The notes: generated by a model from the letters alone, not told the origin. A stretch of DNA of 64,000 nt from Hydrogenovibrio sp. SC-1 (GCF_002848135.1 NZ_PKGB01000005.1:94751-158750), one strand, 5' to 3'; shown: positions 8,571 through 18,277, counted from the stretch's first letter. Numbers and translations: made by a program.

Positions 8571-9587
8571 ATGGGGAATGTAAGACGATATTTTCGGTAT
8601 GATGTTGAAATTCCATTGTTTTTTGAAACAGCAGACGAGCAAGAAATCGATCAACGGCAAACTTATGAGCATTTGATGACTGCTAAAGAAGCCGCTTATC
8701 TGCAAAAATTAAACCGAGATATTCAGATTCTATTTGGAGAAGCTTTTCCCGGCGCTTCTGAAACACTACACATTTTTCAAATGCTGGATCATCGTATTGA
8801 TTTTATGGCCTGGTTATTAAAGTTGTTAATTCGGTCTGAAGACCCTCGAAAACAACCAGAGTATCGATTTAGAGTTCGCTCGGATATGAATACCCAGTTA
8901 CCCAAGGCTCGCAAAAAAACCAAGATAATGCCCTTGATTGAAGGCATTTATGTGCAGTTGGATGACCATCTTCACGAATTGATTGAGGTGGTGCAAAATA
9001 GTATTGCTGGCAAGCTATTTTTATATCCGCGCAAAATGCGGCCGATTTTCCAGGCAAAGGACTATGTAAAAAACCTTCAAGAATTGGCAGATAATGGATT
9101 TGCACCGGCCCAGGTATTGAGTTTATTAATTGAAAAACTGAATGCTTATGAACAATTATTGATTGAGTTGAAACAGGCCTACTTGGCAAAAATCAATAAT
9201 GAAACCTGGCAGGTACAGAGGGTCAATCTCTCAGCAGGCGGTTTTAGTTTTAACACGCCTAATAAGTTTGCATTTTTTGCGAAGATGAATGTCTTTATGA
9301 AATTGGGCGATGATATTCTGGTGTGTCGAGGTCGGGTAGTGTTAAATAAGTTTCTGCCATCTCTCTCGGTGTATAAGGTGGGCGTTGAGTTTGAATCCAT
9401 TTCAAAGCAGCATGCCCGTTTGATTACCCTGTATGTGCAACATCAAGAATTACGTGATGCGATAGCCGAAGCACCGACGATTACGCTTCCAAGCGATAAG
9501 GCTTTACTTGATACCACTGAAATCCACCAAGATAAAAATGATGATGAAGATAATGATAGTGAGATATTTGAATTAGAAGAAATCTAA
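8571..9587 (+). CDS. PilZ-type protein (probable c-di-GMP receptor)
   Basis: A 338-residue soluble protein. The N-terminus RRYFRYD supplies the arginine-rich c-di-GMP motif (RxxxR), and near residue 215 NLSAGGFSF supplies the (D/N)xSxxG motif of PilZ domains. The beta strands of the barrel follow (MNVFMKLGDDILVCRGRVV...VGVEFE). The middle 200 residues are helical and not recognised. The tail is very acidic (DKNDDEDNDSEIFELEEI). The ATG at 8571 is chosen over 8565 because AAGGA sits at proper spacing. It is the same architecture as the two leftward genes at 10064 and 11122, so three paralogs sit together. It faces the unknown gene at 9622 tail to tail. Confidence 0.78.
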   Translation: MGNVRRYFRYDVEIPLFFETADEQEIDQRQTYEHLMTAKEAAYLQKLNRDIQILFGEAFPGASETLHIFQMLDHRIDFMAWLLKLLIRSEDPRKQPEYRFRVRSDMNTQLPKARKKTKIMPLIEGIYVQLDDHLHELIEVVQNSIAGKLFLYPRKMRPIFQAKDYVKNLQELADNGFAPAQVLSLLIEKLNAYEQLLIELKQAYLAKINNETWQVQRVNLSAGGFSFNTPNKFAFFAKMNVFMKLGDDILVCRGRVVLNKFLPSLSVYKVGVEFESISKQHARLITLYVQHQELRDAIAEAPTITLPSDKALLDTTEIHQDKNDDEDNDSEIFELEEI

Positions 9588-9621
9588 TAATCAATGGTGA
9601 GCCATTTCCTTCTCAATGGCA

Positions 9622-10056
9622 TCAAGTTTTGGTTTTCATTCCTTTCGCTCTCGCCATTTTAAGAATGTCCTCTCGAACAGTCTGAATATTTTTAAGCCAA
9701 GAGGCAAAGTAGGGATAGTGGCGCTCGACTTGTTTGTAAAGTCCAGATAAAGTGGGTTTTGGTTCATGAAGGGCAAAGGCCGTAATTTCAATGAGACGAT
9801 TGATATGCTTAGGGCTCATTTGTGGCGTCACTTCAAAGTAGCTGACTTTGGTTAGAATGACTGAATCCAATACCTTTTGCCATTCGGTGGGGGAGAGGGA
9901 GAATTGTTTTGATAAATAGTCATCAACACCGTTAAAGTGCATTTCAAGCAGCTGTTTTAACCGATAATAATGCAGCAAATCTGCGGCAGGTGCACGCAAT
10001 GAAACGGGAAGTTCATCTAAAAATCCTGCTTCTATGGTATGGTTTCTTCCTGGCAT
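9622..10056 (-). CDS. Unknown protein downstream of a PilZ paralog
   Basis: A 144-residue soluble, mostly helical protein that I do not recognise. No signal peptide, membrane helix, cysteine cluster or known motif is visible. The C-terminus is basic (KMARAKGMKTKT). It starts seven bases after the stop of the PilZ-type gene at 10064 on the same strand and so is probably co-transcribed with it. Its job may therefore relate to c-di-GMP output, but that is context only. Confidence 0.7.
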   Translation of the reverse strand: MPGRNHTIEAGFLDELPVSLRAPAADLLHYYRLKQLLEMHFNGVDDYLSKQFSLSPTEWQKVLDSVILTKVSYFEVTPQMSPKHINRLIEITAFALHEPKPTLSGLYKQVERHYPYFASWLKNIQTVREDILKMARAKGMKTKT

Positions 10057-10063
10057 AGTTTTT

Positions 10064-11008
10064 TTATGAGAGCTTAATGCTCATACATTCCTCGATTTCA
10101 AAACGTTGAATTTCATTTTGCAATAGGTTTTGATTTTTACCATCCGGAAAATCGAAATTAATTGCCACTCTTTCATGATTGTCTTTGTCCATTCGCCGAA
10201 TGTCAACAATGGTGCCATTAAAAAAGAGCACTTCTTTATTCATTGGCAGTTGCATCAATACATCTACCTTTTCAAACATTTTAAATTGCTTATTAAAATA
10301 GAGAGCGATGCCTGAGGCACTGATATTCGTATTATGTGTTGTCCAGTCTTCAGGGTATTGTCTTAAGACGTTATCGTTATTAATTTGTCGGTAAATTTCT
10401 GTGTAGGCATTGAGTAGCCGGTTTAAGTTCAAAATGGCTTGAACCAATGGTACTTTTTCGACATCTTCTCCCTGAAATACTGTTTCGATCCGATCGCTTT
10501 TAAATTTTTTGGGTAAATTACGGTCACCATAAAACTTGTCTGGCGTTGAGTTCATGACTGCTTCGCCGACAGCGTGCATAAAGATCGTAAATTTTTCTTC
10601 AATCATTTTGAAGTAGTTGTATGTTTTGGGTGCCGAATCATGGATGGATTCAATGGTGGAGAAACCACGAAGGTGATGGTTTAGCGAGTCTTTAAAGCTC
10701 GGGTCTTTACGTGGATTTAACCCCCGAGTCATGGTTCTGATGCAATGTCCAAGAAATTCTATGTCATTGATACACTCATGAAATAATGCTGATGTGACTT
10801 GTTTGTGTTCTTGAATTCGTTCCATCCAATAGAGGGTTTTATCGGAGAAGGTTTCAATTTCCTTTTCAATATAACTTGGAAAATAGTTGATGCCGGAGGC
10901 ATAGATTTCATAGTCTTGTATCGGTGCAGACGGAATAATAAAAACCTTTATTGGCATATCTATGCGGAAAAATCGTCTAGAGTTACCTTTGTGAAACCAT
11001 CTATTCAT
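10064..11008 (-). CDS. PilZ-type protein, tandem paralog 1
   Basis: A 314-residue protein with N-terminus MNRWFHKGNSRRFFRIDMP, where RRFFR is the candidate c-di-GMP arginine motif. NISASGIALYF lies near residue 225 as the (D/N)xSxxG motif. The PilZ-like barrel ends in RVAINFDFPDGKNQ. The C-terminus NLLQNEIQRFEIEECMSI is nearly identical to that of the neighbour at 11122, and the first 17 residues differ at one position, so the two are a recent tandem duplication. No membrane segment. It is separated from the upstream copy by 113 bases, which may hold its own promoter. The binding function is inferred from the motifs. Confidence 0.78.
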   Translation of the reverse strand: MNRWFHKGNSRRFFRIDMPIKVFIIPSAPIQDYEIYASGINYFPSYIEKEIETFSDKTLYWMERIQEHKQVTSALFHECINDIEFLGHCIRTMTRGLNPRKDPSFKDSLNHHLRGFSTIESIHDSAPKTYNYFKMIEEKFTIFMHAVGEAVMNSTPDKFYGDRNLPKKFKSDRIETVFQGEDVEKVPLVQAILNLNRLLNAYTEIYRQINNDNVLRQYPEDWTTHNTNISASGIALYFNKQFKMFEKVDVLMQLPMNKEVLFFNGTIVDIRRMDKDNHERVAINFDFPDGKNQNLLQNEIQRFEIEECMSIKLS

Positions 11009-11121
11009 GAATATCTATGTCCAATTGGTAAGTGGTCAAAAGTAAGTGTCCTTGCAAATACAATGCCAAAAAAACAAGTGAACTGTTTTTGATGGATAAT
11101 TGGTGTCGTGCACTTGGCCAT

Positions 11122-12087
11122 TTACGGTGTATTAGATTGTTCATGGTTCAGGTTGATACTCATGCTTTCTTCAATTTCAAAACGTTGGATTTCATTCTGT
11201 AATAAGTTTTGGTTTTTTGAATCAGGGAATTCAAAATTGATGGCTACTCGTTCTTTATGCTGGCTTTCTAAGGTTCGGATGTCGATCACCGTGCCGCTAA
11301 AAGTACTGACGACATTTCTCACGGGAATTAAGATAAAAACATCGACCTTTTCAAAGGGTCTAAAGCGTTTTGACATCACTAAAGCGACCCCCGAAGCACT
11401 GACATTTACTTGTTGTTGCTTCCAGTCTTCAGGAAAGTCTCGCAAAATATTGTCATCGTTAATCTGGCGATAAGCTTCAATATAGGTGCCCAAATAACTG
11501 GCTAACGATAAAATTGCTTGAATCAATGGGATTTTTTGGAACTTTTCTGCTTTGAATTGTTCTAGTATCTCATCAATTTTAAAGCCATAAGATAACTCGC
11601 GCTTGGAAGCAAAAAGCGCTGGGGAAGACTTATCGATAGACTCAATGAGCGCATTGAGAAAATAGAGATACTTTTCTTCAATCAGTTTGAAATATCGATA
11701 GGTTTTAGGCGCTGTTTCACGTAGCGGTTCTATGGTAGAAAACCCTTGTTGATGTTGTTTGATAGTGACCCAATAGTTTGGATCTAATTTAGGATTAATT
11801 CCCCTGGAAACCGACTCTGCACATCGACCAAAAAACTCAATGGTATTGATCGTTTCTTCAAATAAGTCAGTCATAATGACTTTCTGGTCTTGGATACGAT
11901 CTATCCAATAGAAGGTATCATTTTTTTGCAGTTCCATTAATTGTTTGATGGTCGGTGGGAAATAGTCGATGCCCGTCGCAAAAATATCTCTGTCCCGGAT
12001 CGGAGAGGCAGGCGATACGAAGATTTTAAGTGGCATATCCATTCGAAAAAAACGCCTGGAATTACCTTTATGGAACCATCTATTCAT
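11122..12087 (-). CDS. PilZ-type protein, tandem paralog 2
   Basis: A 321-residue paralog of the gene at 10064, with the same MNRWFHKGNSRRFFRMDMP start, NVSASGVALVM as the second PilZ motif, and the same FEIEESMSINL tail. The middle helical region is less similar (INTIEFFGRC against INDIEFLGHC). The duplicated pair, plus the third relative at 8571, suggests several c-di-GMP receptors with divided roles. They serve the three c-di-GMP enzymes at 29, 1928 and 34083, or others outside the window. Ligand binding is predicted from the motifs alone. Confidence 0.78.
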   Translation of the reverse strand: MNRWFHKGNSRRFFRMDMPLKIFVSPASPIRDRDIFATGIDYFPPTIKQLMELQKNDTFYWIDRIQDQKVIMTDLFEETINTIEFFGRCAESVSRGINPKLDPNYWVTIKQHQQGFSTIEPLRETAPKTYRYFKLIEEKYLYFLNALIESIDKSSPALFASKRELSYGFKIDEILEQFKAEKFQKIPLIQAILSLASYLGTYIEAYRQINDDNILRDFPEDWKQQQVNVSASGVALVMSKRFRPFEKVDVFILIPVRNVVSTFSGTVIDIRTLESQHKERVAINFEFPDSKNQNLLQNEIQRFEIEESMSINLNHEQSNTP

Positions 12088-12170
12088 TTATGACTCTGTG
12101 CGGGGTAATCAAGATTATGTAGCAGAGGCTCGCGGATTATTGTGTTGGGAGCCTTGTCAAAGACCTCATT

Positions 12171-12452
12171 TTAGTTGATTTGTATGCGAATAGGTAGAGG
12201 CTTTAAAGGTTTTTCACACCAGAGAATGAGCTTGGGGTCTGGCAGCTGACAATGATCGCCACAAGTTCCTGATTGACAACTGCTGGAGGTCGAGTCTGCT
12301 TGCGACTGAGTCTCAATCACGTGACCTTGTTGAATTAATGGTCCCAAAAGGCCATCTAATGCTTCGGCATCTAAGTCAAAGTGATTTTGAAGTGCCTGAC
12401 GACTGACGGCTTGGTGTTTGCGGATATAGTCCTTGATGGCTAATAGAATCAC
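12171..12452 (-). CDS. feoC: Ferrous iron transport protein FeoC
   Basis: A 93-residue winged-helix protein, the third gene of the feo operon. The N-terminal half has the winged-helix pattern (LLAIKDYIRKHQAVSRQALQ). A cysteine group C-QSGT-C-GDH-C in the middle is the Fe-S candidate site of FeoC. It is proposed to regulate FeoB stability or activity in response to iron or oxygen. It overlaps the feoB stop by four bases (ATGA). It is longer at the C-terminus than E. coli FeoC (about 78 residues). Confidence 0.82.
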   Translation of the reverse strand: MILLAIKDYIRKHQAVSRQALQNHFDLDAEALDGLLGPLIQQGHVIETQSQADSTSSSCQSGTCGDHCQLPDPKLILWCEKPLKPLPIRIQIN

Positions 12453-14755
12453 GGAAAGCTCCGAACCGTGGAAATCGCTCCCAGGTGTCTAAGGCCAAAG
12501 TAGACGCTCGCATAAGCGATGATAATCGATACCAACCAAATGGATGCCGTTACGGGATTTTGGCTAAAGGTCATGGCCTGATAGAAGCCGACAGAAGTGG
12601 TGTAGCCTAAAAACAAGCTCCAGCCTGCACTGCTCAGCGCCCAGCGCCAGCCTAACTCAGAACGAATGGCGGCGAAGGTCGCAACACAAGGGAAATACAG
12701 CAAAATTAACAGTAGATAGGCATAGGCTCCAACGGTACCGTTAAAGTGACCAATTAGTTTATCGATTGACCGGTCGCTGATATTTAATTCAGCCACCATC
12801 TGTTGCGCATTATCGATTTTATCCAGCTGGCCAAGGCCTAACGGATCCAGCAGATCATGAATAAACTGTTGGCCGTTATCGGAGATGGTGGTGAGCGCTT
12901 GCAGGAGCTTTTCGCTGAGAGGACGATCGTGTTGAGGAGAGGCTAATGCCTCTGGATTATCCATTGTGTGGTAGAGATTGTCTAAAGCACCCACCACGAC
13001 TTCCTTGGCTAACACACCTGTCAAAATCCCAACAGTAGCTGGCCAGTTGTCTTCGGTAATCCCTAAGGGTTCGACCACAGGGGTGGCAAATTGAGCAGCT
13101 TGACTGAGGATAGAGTCATTCTGGTTTTGGTGGCCAAAGCTACCATCAGTACCAAAGCTGTTCAATAGATTGATAATCAGAACAACGATGACGATAATTT
13201 TGCCCGCACCAAACAAAAAGCCTTTCATTTTATTGTGGGTATTGAGTGCAATATTGGTCAAGGCAGGTTTGTGGTAAGTTGGTAGCTCCATCAGTAAGGA
13301 CTGAGGTTCACCTTTTAATAGCGTATGTTTAAGCAATAAAGCCGTCAAGATGGCTGCCAAAATGCCGATTAAATACAGCGAAAAAACCATTAAGGTCGCA
13401 TGATCAGCAAAGAAAGCGGTGGCAAATAAGACATAAACCGTTAAGCGCGCGCTACAAGACATAAAAGGTGTCATCATAGTGGTCATTATGCGCACTTTCG
13501 GATCCGGTAGGGTTCGACTGGCGAGCACTGCAGGAATATTGCACCCTAGGCCCACCACCAGTGGAATAAAGGCTTGTCCTGATAGCCCTAATCTACGCAT
13601 GCTTCTGTCCATAATAAAGGCGGCGCGCTGCATATAGCCGCTTTCTTCTAATAATGATAAAACTAGAAATAAAGCACCAATGACAGGAATAAAGGTAGCA
13701 ACGACTTGTAGGCCACTACCAATCCCATCCGCCAAAAGGGTGGTTAGCCATGCGGGCGCATTTAGGTCAGTGAGTAAATTTGTCGGTAAGTCAACAAAGA
13801 GTGCTTGAGCGGTTTGGTCGAAAAAATCGATAAACAGATTTCCCAGCGTAATAGAGGTGGCAAACATGAAATACATCACCAATAGAAAAATCGGCATACC
13901 AAACCAAGGATGTAGTACCCACTTGTCTATTTGATCAGTGGTACTGCGTTTTAAACTGTCTGTTCGAGTTAAGCTCAGATGAGTCGCTTCATGGGCAAAT
14001 TGAAAATAGAGGTCGGCGGTAATTAATGCTAAGTCTTCTTGGTAGTGTGCTTCAAGTTGTTGTTTTTGCTGTTGCGCAAAGCTTTGTAACTCAGTTGGAG
14101 CGGCTTTGGGATTCATTAGAATGTGTAACGCTTTCCAACAGGTATCTTGCGCTTGATTATTTGGTAACTGGTCACGGATTTCATGCACTGAATTATGTAA
14201 AGTATCGGGTAAATCCAGGTGCAATGGTGGATGTTTTTCGACCAGGCCTGGTAGTTTTTGTTTGAACGCTGATACGCCTGCATTGGTATATGCCGATATT
14301 GGAAAAACGGGGCATCCTAGTTTTTCTGACAACTTTTCAATATCTACATCCAAGTGGTTTGCACTGAGTTGATCCGTGCGGTTTAAGGCAACCACCACTG
14401 GGAGTCCCATATGCAAAAGCTGTGCTGTCAAAAACAGTTGCCTTTCTAAACAATTGGCATCCACCACATTGATTAACAGATCAACCGGCTGGCTTTGCAG
14501 GAAATCCCGTGCAACTTTCTCATCTAGCCCTGAGTGCGCATTGTCTTCCAAGCTATAAACCCCAGGTAAATCTGTCAGAATGGCAGGGTGTTTATTGACT
14601 TTTAATCGACCGACCTTCTTTTCAACGGTCACGCCCGGCCAATTCCCTGTTGTTTGGTTGGCACCTGTTAAACGGTTAAAGAGCGTTGTTTTACCCGCAT
14701 TTGGACTGCCGATGAGCGCAATTTGAAGAGGGGTAGCTGGATGCTTTTTACTCAT
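12449..14755 (-). CDS. feoB: Ferrous iron transporter FeoB
   Basis: Inner-membrane Fe(II) permease with a cytosolic G-protein domain, 768 residues. The G motifs are visible: G1 GSPNAGKTTLFN, G3 DLPGVYS, G4 NRTD. A guanine-dissociation-inhibitor-like helical spacer follows. The membrane domain has two Gate motifs, including GCNIPAV and a later PCVATFAA segment, and many helices. It sits between feoA and feoC with four-base overlaps on both sides, so it is translated as part of one operon. Control by Fur is likely from the box upstream of feoA. A CCAGGCCTGG copy at 14242 is embedded in frame (KLPGLVEK). Confidence 0.96.
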   Translation of the reverse strand: MSKKHPATPLQIALIGSPNAGKTTLFNRLTGANQTTGNWPGVTVEKKVGRLKVNKHPAILTDLPGVYSLEDNAHSGLDEKVARDFLQSQPVDLLINVVDANCLERQLFLTAQLLHMGLPVVVALNRTDQLSANHLDVDIEKLSEKLGCPVFPISAYTNAGVSAFKQKLPGLVEKHPPLHLDLPDTLHNSVHEIRDQLPNNQAQDTCWKALHILMNPKAAPTELQSFAQQQKQQLEAHYQEDLALITADLYFQFAHEATHLSLTRTDSLKRSTTDQIDKWVLHPWFGMPIFLLVMYFMFATSITLGNLFIDFFDQTAQALFVDLPTNLLTDLNAPAWLTTLLADGIGSGLQVVATFIPVIGALFLVLSLLEESGYMQRAAFIMDRSMRRLGLSGQAFIPLVVGLGCNIPAVLASRTLPDPKVRIMTTMMTPFMSCSARLTVYVLFATAFFADHATLMVFSLYLIGILAAILTALLLKHTLLKGEPQSLLMELPTYHKPALTNIALNTHNKMKGFLFGAGKIIVIVVLIINLLNSFGTDGSFGHQNQNDSILSQAAQFATPVVEPLGITEDNWPATVGILTGVLAKEVVVGALDNLYHTMDNPEALASPQHDRPLSEKLLQALTTISDNGQQFIHDLLDPLGLGQLDKIDNAQQMVAELNISDRSIDKLIGHFNGTVGAYAYLLLILLYFPCVATFAAIRSELGWRWALSSAGWSLFLGYTTSVGFYQAMTFSQNPVTASIWLVSIIIAYASVYFGLRHLGAISTVRSFP
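14242..14251. repeat. CCAGGCCTGG core, copy inside feoB
   Basis: The core lies in the GTPase-domain part of feoB and has a T-run on both + strand sides, so only one arm resembles the intergenic copies. In frame it encodes PGL. Confidence 0.7.
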
Positions 14756-15000
14756 ATTGCTGATTTGACTTCAATTTGTTGGGCGATATCTTGACCAATG
14801 GCAAAACGGCTGCCATCTACTGATACGACCCATTGTTGATGTCGCTTTAGAATCAGTTTGATAAAGCTATCTGTGTGAAACCCAAGGTTTACCAAGTGCA
14901 ATTTGCAGGGTAAATCCCCATTTAATGCCGTAATTTGATAAGTTTCACCTGCTTGTCCTTCTGACAGGCGGTGATGGGTATGGTGAGGTAATTGTGTCAT
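14752..15000 (-). CDS. feoA: Ferrous iron transport protein FeoA
   Basis: Small SH3-like protein of 82 residues that supports FeoB. It has the FeoA pattern RLSEGQAGETYQITALNGD...LVNLGFHTDSFIKLI. The frame is open 12 codons further upstream (ATG at 15036), but those codons read a run of isoleucines that is really the Fur box. The ATG at 15000 (MTQLPHH) is therefore the true start. No Shine-Dalgarno is visible at 15000. A possible promoter (TTGCAT, 17 bases, TATCAT) would place the transcript start at or near the ATG, so the mRNA may be leaderless. It overlaps feoB by four bases. Confidence 0.88.
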   Translation of the reverse strand: MTQLPHHTHHRLSEGQAGETYQITALNGDLPCKLHLVNLGFHTDSFIKLILKRHQQWVVSVDGSRFAIGQDIAQQIEVKSAI

Positions 15001-15003
15001 AAC

Positions 15004-15022
15004 GATAATGATAATAATTATT
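15004..15022. promoter_or_regulatory. Fur box of the feoABC operon
   Basis: GATAATGATAATAATTATT matches the classical 19-base Fur consensus at 17 positions. It overlaps the likely -10 region and ends four bases before the feoA start codon. Iron-loaded Fur would block transcription here and release it when iron is scarce. Confidence 0.85.
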
Positions 15023-15079
15023 ATTAACAAATGCAACTAGCGTTAAGGGTTATTTCTTTATGGCATGCTTGAATGGTCG

Positions 15080-15715
15080 TCAATTGGATGATGAGGACTC
15101 TATTTTCGGTTTACGTTTAATACGATAAAGCGCGACTTCTCCCAATAAGTTGGGCGATAAATGGGTGATTAAGCTGGACTGATGTTGACTATTAACAACC
15201 TTGCGTTCAACAATGGCAACGTCCTTTTCCTCACACAGGTCCTCAAAGTCGCTGAAGGTGCAGAGGTGAATATTTGCCGTATTGTACCAAGGGTTGGGTA
15301 GGGTCGCATTTTGTGGCATACGCCCCTGGAAAAACAGTCTTGACAGATTGCGCCAATGTCCGAAGTTGGGGAACGTGATAATGCCTTCTTTTCCCACCGC
15401 CAGCATTTCATCAATCAGTAGGTCAGGGCGACTGACAACTTGAAGCGCCTGGGTCATAATGACATAGTCAAAAGAATCTTCATCAAAGTAACTGCAGATA
15501 TCGTTGCTATTGAGGTTACTTTGAATAACATTAATGCCACGGGAAATTGCCACAATATTTTTTTCGGGATCAATTTCCATACCGTAACCCGTTGTTTGGC
15601 GCGTTTCCTTTAGGTGATGCAATAAAGTGCCATCACCACAACCTAAGTCAAGCACACGGCTATTGGGCAAAATCCATTCAGAAATCAGGTTAAACTCTGG
15701 CTGACGAGAACTCAT
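15080..15715 (-). CDS. metW: Methionine biosynthesis protein MetW
   Basis: A 211-residue SAM-methyltransferase-fold protein with motif [16 protein letters not shown] and motif [11 protein letters not shown]. MetW is the constant partner of proteobacterial MetX and is thought to form a complex with it for homoserine acylation, rather than to act as a free methyltransferase. Its ATG overlaps the metX stop by four bases (ATGA), so the two are translationally coupled. It is the last gene of proC-yggT-metX-metW. Confidence 0.92.
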   Translation of the reverse strand: MSSRQPEFNLISEWILPNSRVLDLGCGDGTLLHHLKETRQTTGYGMEIDPEKNIVAISRGINVIQSNLNSNDICSYFDEDSFDYVIMTQALQVVSRPDLLIDEMLAVGKEGIITFPNFGHWRNLSRLFFQGRMPQNATLPNPWYNTANIHLCTFSDFEDLCEEKDVAIVERKVVNSQHQSSLITHLSPNLLGEVALYRIKRKPKIESSSSN

Positions 15716-16863
15716 GATGAGGCTCCTTCCGCGCAGGTATCGGCTAAAATTCTTTTCATATACGCTCTAAAAATACCTTCATAATGATCATTGGGCAATA
15801 AAAATGCATCGTGCCCGTGTTGTGAATTCACTTCCGCATAACTCACCTCAGCATCATTGTCGAGCAGGGCTTTGACAATTTCTCGGGAACGCTCCGGTGC
15901 AAATCGCCAGTCAGAGGTAAAAGAGATCACCAAAAACTGAGCCGTCGCTTTGGCTAAGGCATGGCTAAGGTTGTTATCAAATTCGGCGGCAGGATCAAAA
16001 TAATCCAATGCTTTGGTCATTAATAGATAAGTATTTGCATCAAAATTTTGTTTGGTGGCAAATTTTTCACCTTGATATCGTAAGTAGCTTTCAACTTGAA
16101 ACTCGACATCAAAGCTATAACTCAGCTTGCCTTCACGCAACTCACGACCAAATTTGGTGCCCATCATATCGTCCGATAAATAGGTCAAATGCCCCAACAT
16201 CCGAGCCAGTGCCAACCCTTTTTTTGGGGTGGTGTTGGCCTCAATAAAACGCCCATTGTGAAAGTCGGGATCTGTCATAATGGCACGCCGTGCCACTTCA
16301 TTAAAGGCAATATTTTGTGCCGAGAGTTTTGGGGCGGCGGCAATTACGATCGCATGTTGTAGCTGATCAGGGTAGTCGATGGCCCACTGTAGAACTTGCA
16401 TGCCTCCCATAGAGCCGCCTATGACGGCTGCCCAACGGTCAATATTAAGATGTTGGCGTAATTGATTTTGGCTATGCACCCAGTCCTTACATGTGACGAT
16501 GGGAAAGTCGGGACCATAAACCTGTCCAGTACGCGGGTTAATGCTTGCTGGACCCGTTGAGCCGTGACAGCCGCCTAAATTATTGGAGCAAACCACAAAA
16601 AAATGGTCGGTATCAATCGGCTTGCCCGGGCCAATGTAAGCATGCCACCAACCAGGATTTTTATCCCCTTCATAATAGCCAGCCACATGGTGGTTGCCGC
16701 TCAGGGCATGACAGATAAGCAGGGCATTGGATGCGGTGTCATTTAGCTGACCATAGGTTTCATAGACTAGGTCATACTGTGGTAAAACCGAGCCTGAAAC
16801 CATTTCAAGTGGTGTATCAATATGCAGTGTTTGCGGGCTAACCCATTCTTGATCCATTTTCAT
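15712..16863 (-). CDS. metX: Homoserine O-acyltransferase MetX
   Basis: Alpha-beta hydrolase-fold acyltransferase of 383 residues that activates homoserine for methionine synthesis. The oxyanion region is [15 protein letters not shown], the nucleophile elbow is GGSMGGMQ, the acid is in the [10 protein letters not shown] block, and the catalytic His is in [10 protein letters not shown]. All triad parts are present. In gammaproteobacteria, MetX paired with MetW is usually a succinyltransferase; I cannot decide acetyl against succinyl from what I can see. It follows yggT by eight bases. Confidence 0.93.
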   Translation of the reverse strand: MKMDQEWVSPQTLHIDTPLEMVSGSVLPQYDLVYETYGQLNDTASNALLICHALSGNHHVAGYYEGDKNPGWWHAYIGPGKPIDTDHFFVVCSNNLGGCHGSTGPASINPRTGQVYGPDFPIVTCKDWVHSQNQLRQHLNIDRWAAVIGGSMGGMQVLQWAIDYPDQLQHAIVIAAAPKLSAQNIAFNEVARRAIMTDPDFHNGRFIEANTTPKKGLALARMLGHLTYLSDDMMGTKFGRELREGKLSYSFDVEFQVESYLRYQGEKFATKQNFDANTYLLMTKALDYFDPAAEFDNNLSHALAKATAQFLVISFTSDWRFAPERSREIVKALLDNDAEVSYAEVNSQHGHDAFLLPNDHYEGIFRAYMKRILADTCAEGASS

Positions 16864-16871
16864 AAGCTTTG

Positions 16872-17441
16872 CTATGACACCAGCCGTTGGCCATATTGAG
16901 CAAGGGATCCAACAACGACTATTTGCGTTAATTTAATCGCTAAAATGGCAACAATCGGTGACAGATCAAGCCCCCCCATCGGCGGAATTAATCGTTGAAA
17001 TGGCTTTAAAATAGGGCTAGCTAAAGCGTAAAAGATGGCCGTGTTCGGGTTGTAGCCAGGCGATACCCAGCTCAATATCACTTGGATAATGATTAACCAA
17101 AACATCATATCCAATAGCTGATTCATGATTTCGGTCACAGAAGAAATCACGATTAAGGGAATACCAAATTGGCGTTCTGTCAGCCAGCCAATAACAACGA
17201 CGACGAGTGCTTGAATAAGCGCTGCTGTGATTAAAGCACTCCAGTCCCAACGATTTGGGCGCGGTAGAACTTGGTTGGTCGGAGCGCAAAGTGGATTGGT
17301 GATTTTGGCAATAAAATTGACAACCGGGTGCCGCCAGTCAATATGGGTAGCCCGCATAAAGAATCGTAATAATAAGGCAAAAATAACCAGGCCTGCTAGA
17401 AATTGTAAAAGAAATAAGCCTCCTTGACCTGCGGGTGACAT
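16872..17441 (-). CDS. YggT family membrane protein
   Basis: A 189-residue inner-membrane protein with two YGGT repeats. Each has a helix pair and the pattern of [20 protein letters not shown], seen clearly in the second half, with a related [16 protein letters not shown] in the first. Four to five hydrophobic helices are visible. The family is linked by neighbourhood to PLP-homeostasis and proC genes and to membrane shape or cation homeostasis; its mechanism is not known. Its start codon shares one base with the proC stop (TAATG). Confidence 0.9.
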   Translation of the reverse strand: MSPAGQGGLFLLQFLAGLVIFALLLRFFMRATHIDWRHPVVNFIAKITNPLCAPTNQVLPRPNRWDWSALITAALIQALVVVVIGWLTERQFGIPLIVISSVTEIMNQLLDMMFWLIIIQVILSWVSPGYNPNTAIFYALASPILKPFQRLIPPMGGLDLSPIVAILAIKLTQIVVVGSLAQYGQRLVS

Positions 17442-18277
17442 TATGGCGCTCCTTTATAATCGCCTAGTTCGTCGGCGAGTTGGGTGGCTCTATGCTTCGC
17501 AGCACGAATTGCCGTTTCAACGATGTTTTTAAAGTCATTCTCTTCAAAGCTTTCAATGGCTTTCTCAGTGGTTCCATTGGGAGACGTTACTTTGTGACGT
17601 AGGGCGGCACAATCTTCTCGGCTCTCCAATGCCATTTTGGCCGCACCAAAAGCCGTTTGGATCGTTAGCAGCCGTGCAGCGGTTTCATCTAATCCAAGGG
17701 TTTGCCCGGTTTGTTGCATAGCTTCCATCATTAAGAAAAAATAAGCCGGCCCACTGCCAGACAAGGCTGTGACCGTATCCAAGTCGGCTTCTTGCTTGAG
17801 CCAAAGTGTCAGTCCAGCCGCACGCAAAATATGCTCTGCTTGCTCTTTTTGGGCGAGCGTTACTTTGGCATTAGCGAATAAACCCGTTGCGCCACTTTGC
17901 ACGAGCGCGGGGGTATTGGGCATCGCGCGGACAATCGCGTTTACGCCGCCTAACCAACGGTCAATGTCGGTTGAGCGAACGCCAGCCGCAATTGATATGA
18001 TTAGCGAATCTTGTAAATTGGCAGCTTCACCCAGCTCAGTGCAGACCGTTTCCAGCAACTGGGGCTTGACAGCAAGCACGATGATATCAGCCTTTGAGGC
18101 GGCTTCTGCATTGTTGGCGTCGCAATGAATGCCCAGTTTTTCAGTTATGGTTCGTCGCTGGGCGTCACTTTTGTCGGTTGCCGTAATTAATGATTTGGGG
18201 TAACCACTGGCAATCAGACCGCCAATCAAGCTCAGTGACATATTTCCGGCACCGATAAAACAAATGGTTGAATGCAT
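17441..18277 (-). CDS. proC: Pyrroline-5-carboxylate reductase
   Basis: Last enzyme of proline synthesis, NADPH-dependent, 278 residues. The N-terminal Rossmann motif is CFIGAGNMSLSLIGGL. VLAVKPQ and the RAMPNTPALV block bind substrate. The C-terminal dimer domain has the signature ALSGSGPAYFFLMMEAM and later VTSPNGTTEKAIESFE. The start at 18277 (MHSTICF) has AGAGG five bases upstream, so the 13 extra codons of the open frame are not used. The gene heads proC-yggT-metX-metW. Confidence 0.95.
   Translation of the reverse strand: MHSTICFIGAGNMSLSLIGGLIASGYPKSLITATDKSDAQRRTITEKLGIHCDANNAEAASKADIIVLAVKPQLLETVCTELGEAANLQDSLIISIAAGVRSTDIDRWLGGVNAIVRAMPNTPALVQSGATGLFANAKVTLAQKEQAEHILRAAGLTLWLKQEADLDTVTALSGSGPAYFFLMMEAMQQTGQTLGLDETAARLLTIQTAFGAAKMALESREDCAALRHKVTSPNGTTEKAIESFEENDFKNIVETAIRAAKHRATQLADELGDYKGAP

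Noticed and set aside
14752..15036. The longer feoA start at 15036
   Set aside because: Its extra residues are a run of isoleucines created by the Fur box.
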